A stretch of 64,000 nucleotides of DNA from Roseovarius marisflavi. Lineage in GTDB: Bacteria; Pseudomonadota; Alphaproteobacteria; Rhodobacterales; Rhodobacteraceae. The notes below the pieces were generated by a model that saw only the letters and a program-made list of their open reading frames with translations, was not told where the DNA came from and did no database searches. A program made the translations under genes and the position numbers. The stretch is taken from assembly GCF_900142625.1 (NCBI RefSeq), contig NZ_FRBN01000014.1, positions 28,926 to 92,925 on the forward strand, given 5' to 3'. Positions within the stretch are counted from its first letter, which is position 1. Each line of letters opens with the position of its first letter. Positions 62,761 to 64,000 of the stretch are shown piece by piece.

Positions 62761-63042
62761 ATGGGTGAGCCGATGCATATTACGAAGGTAACCGTATGTG
62801 ATTTGAAAAGTGATATGGTCAAGCGCCGCCACAGCGCGGTCGTCCTGCTTGAAAATGAGGGTGGTCGGGTCACCATGCAGTCCACCGTTACCGCCGAAGA
62901 GGGCGTTGATCCGGCGGCCCTTGCCGAGGCGCTTCTTGCGGATGCCATCCGGCAATTGGCGCGCCTGCCAGAGTATCGGACTGGCGAAACGCCGATCACC
63001 GTGGCCGACGGCGCCCTTGAAGGCGCCTTGCAGGGGGCTTGA
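62761..63042 (+). CDS. Hypothetical protein upstream of pyrF
   Basis: A 93-residue protein, MGEPMHITKVTVCDLKSDMV onwards, with a compact alpha/beta pattern: VVLLENEGGRVTMQSTVTAE, then a helix with ALAEALLADAIRQLARL. No membrane helix or signal. Start 62761 or 62773 cannot be decided (the RBS is poor for both). It is 65 bases before pyrF and probably in its transcript. Not recognised. Confidence 0.68.
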   Translation: MGEPMHITKVTVCDLKSDMVKRRHSAVVLLENEGGRVTMQSTVTAEEGVDPAALAEALLADAIRQLARLPEYRTGETPITVADGALEGALQGA

Positions 63043-63107
63043 CGCCGCGCCACGGCACCGCGACAAGGGCGCAGGTTTTTCCTGTCCTCAAGCCCCGGAG
63101 CGCCCCC

Positions 63108-63800
63108 ATGACCGATGACCGCCTGATCGTTGCCCTTGATGTGCCGAACGCCCTCGCCGGGCTTGAGCTGGCCGAAAAGCTGGGCGATGCGGTGTCGTTT
63201 TACAAGATCGGCCTCGGCATGCTGACCGGCGGTGGCCTGGCGCTTGCGGATGAGTTGAAGCGCGAGCATGGCAAGCGCATTTTCCTTGATATGAAGCTTT
63301 TCGATATCGGCGCGACGATCGAGGCGGCAGTGCGCGGGCTTGCGCAATATGACCTTGATTTTCTGACCGTGCATGGCGATCCGCACGTTGTACGTGCCGC
63401 CAAAGAGGGCGCCTCGGGCAAGCCGCTCAAGATTTTGGCGGTGACGATCCTGACATCTCTGGACCGGGCCGATCTTGATGCCGGGTTGATCCGGGCGGGG
63501 GATATCCCCGATCTGGTGGCCGAACGTGCGGGGCGTGCGTTTGACGCCGGTGCCGATGGCGTGATCGCCAGCCCGCAAGAGGCGGCGATGATCCGGGCGC
63601 TGCCGAATGCGGCGGGCAAGCTTATCGTGACACCGGGCGTGCGCCCCGTCGGCGCGGCGCTTGGCGACCAAAAGCGCGTGGCCACCCCGGCGCAGGCGAT
63701 TGCCGATGGCGCCGATCACATCGTCGTCGGTCGCCCGATCTGGGCCGCTCCCGACCCCAAGGCCGCCGCCGCCGCGATCCTGGACGAATTGCGCGGTTAA
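63108..63800 (+). CDS. pyrF: Orotidine 5'-phosphate decarboxylase
   Basis: A 230-residue TIM-barrel enzyme that makes UMP from OMP, the last step of de novo pyrimidine synthesis. The catalytic signature is IFLDMKLFDIGATIEAAVRG (about 56-75), with LIVALDVPN at the start and TPGVRPVGAALGDQKRVATP (about 175) binding phosphate. ATG 63108 follows CCGGAGCGCCCCC. The stop overlaps the stop of a minus-strand small ORF. Confidence 0.96.
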   Translation: MTDDRLIVALDVPNALAGLELAEKLGDAVSFYKIGLGMLTGGGLALADELKREHGKRIFLDMKLFDIGATIEAAVRGLAQYDLDFLTVHGDPHVVRAAKEGASGKPLKILAVTILTSLDRADLDAGLIRAGDIPDLVAERAGRAFDAGADGVIASPQEAAMIRALPNAAGKLIVTPGVRPVGAALGDQKRVATPAQAIADGADHIVVGRPIWAAPDPKAAAAAILDELRG

Positions 63801-63916
63801 ATCAGCAAGGTTTCCGGCGGCCAATCAAGCGGCATGCCATGCGCACGCGCGATGTCGACCTCTTCCTCGGTTGTGGGGCGGTATGACACGAACTCGCTTG
63901 ATGAACAGGGCGGCAT
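63797..63916 (-). CDS. Small hypothetical protein, 39 aa
   Basis: ATG 63916 opens a 39-codon frame on the minus strand: MPPCSSSEFVSYRPTTEEEV, then DIARAHGMPLDWPPETLLI. An AAGG sits 10 bases upstream. The acidic helix-like TEEEVDIARAHGMPLDW segment looks like real protein. Its TAA overlaps the pyrF TAA by two bases. It could be a short regulatory or toxin-antitoxin-type peptide; nothing confirms that. Confidence 0.5.
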   Translation of the reverse strand: MPPCSSSEFVSYRPTTEEEVDIARAHGMPLDWPPETLLI

Positions 63917-64000
63917 GTATGAACCGCCTTCCCCTGCAAACGTTTTTTAATGTCCCTTTGACCCTGCTTCTATGTATTCGGTCTATTTGTGGGGCAAAGT
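63917..64000. other. Window end, no gene seen
   Basis: The last 84 bases are upstream of the minus-strand 39-aa ORF. A T run at 63939-63945 has no clear stem. Nothing else can be called before the window ends. Confidence 0.3.

Noticed and set aside
1..64000. Mobile elements, prophage, CRISPR, toxin-antitoxin or defence islands
   Set aside because: No transposase, integrase, phage structural gene, regular repeat array or recognisable defence gene is present.

Overview
The window is a chromosomal stretch of a Rhodobacterales (Roseobacter-group) alphaproteobacterium. This rests on gene content and order: a cbb3 oxidase operon with ccoGHIS, separate F0 subunits b and b', an sdhCDAB operon, an aerobic cobalamin route (cobN, cobW, cobO, bluB, cbtAB), the rpsP-rimM-trmD-rplS-rpmE order, and GC-rich coding sequence. 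No rRNA, tRNA, CRISPR array, transposase, integrase or phage gene was seen.

Layout. 1-7 kb: 3' end of ccoO, then ccoQ and ccoP; a small unannotated ORF divergent from a LysR regulator; ccoGHIS behind a perfect FNR-type box. 7-8.5 kb: a D,D-carboxypeptidase with a SPOR domain. 8.8-22.8 kb: a reductive pyrimidine degradation region. It holds an NMT1/ThiY-type ABC transporter, dihydropyrimidinase, a carbamoyl-amide hydrolase, two tandem RutR-like TetR regulators, a heptahaem cytochrome with TPR repeats, PreA, a methyltransferase and PreT. RutR-like palindromes lie in the hydrolase/TetR spacer, before preT and before a GntR gene. A small XRE regulator is locked between two catabolic genes by 4-bp overlaps. 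23.8-34.9 kb: cobalamin and cobalt functions (two Lin0512 proteins, cobO, cobN, cobW, a DUF1636 protein, a His-rich exported protein, cbtA, cbtB) under a cobalamin riboswitch, with lrgAB, a lipoprotein and a frameshifted acetyltransferase between. A decayed metallo-beta-lactamase-fold gene follows.

35.6-45.8 kb: housekeeping genes (smc, rpmE, rplS, trmD, rimM, a 48-aa membrane protein, bluB, rpsP, chorismate mutase, two acetyltransferases, ffh). ffh has a long structured leader. 46-50.4 kb: dihaem cytochrome, LysR plus EamA transporter, GT61-type glycosyltransferase, ArsR and UspA. 50.6-53.3 kb: atpI-B-E-b'-b. 53.4-58.1 kb: sdhCDAB with a methyltransferase and a lipoprotein gene inserted between sdhA and sdhB, and three identical-core palindromes upstream. 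58.2-64 kb: a small membrane protein, a DUF1989 protein, clpB with a heat-shock-type promoter, two small conserved-looking ORFs, pyrF and a 39-aa ORF.

How the parts connect. The oxidase maturation genes, SDH and ATP synthase form the respiratory core. The pyrimidine cluster would import pyrimidines and convert them to beta-amino acids. The cob region imports cobalt and builds adenosylcobalamin, and bluB, sitting away in the ribosomal block, would supply its lower ligand. Several intergenic palindromes recur (a 25-nt element in four copies, a nested hairpin at 59.3 kb, twin AT-rich palindromes at 40.9 kb, a 19-bp inverted repeat at 26.8 kb). No wholly new multi-gene system is evident; the least expected arrangements are the XRE insertion, the SDH insertion, the heptahaem-TPR protein and the ffh leader.
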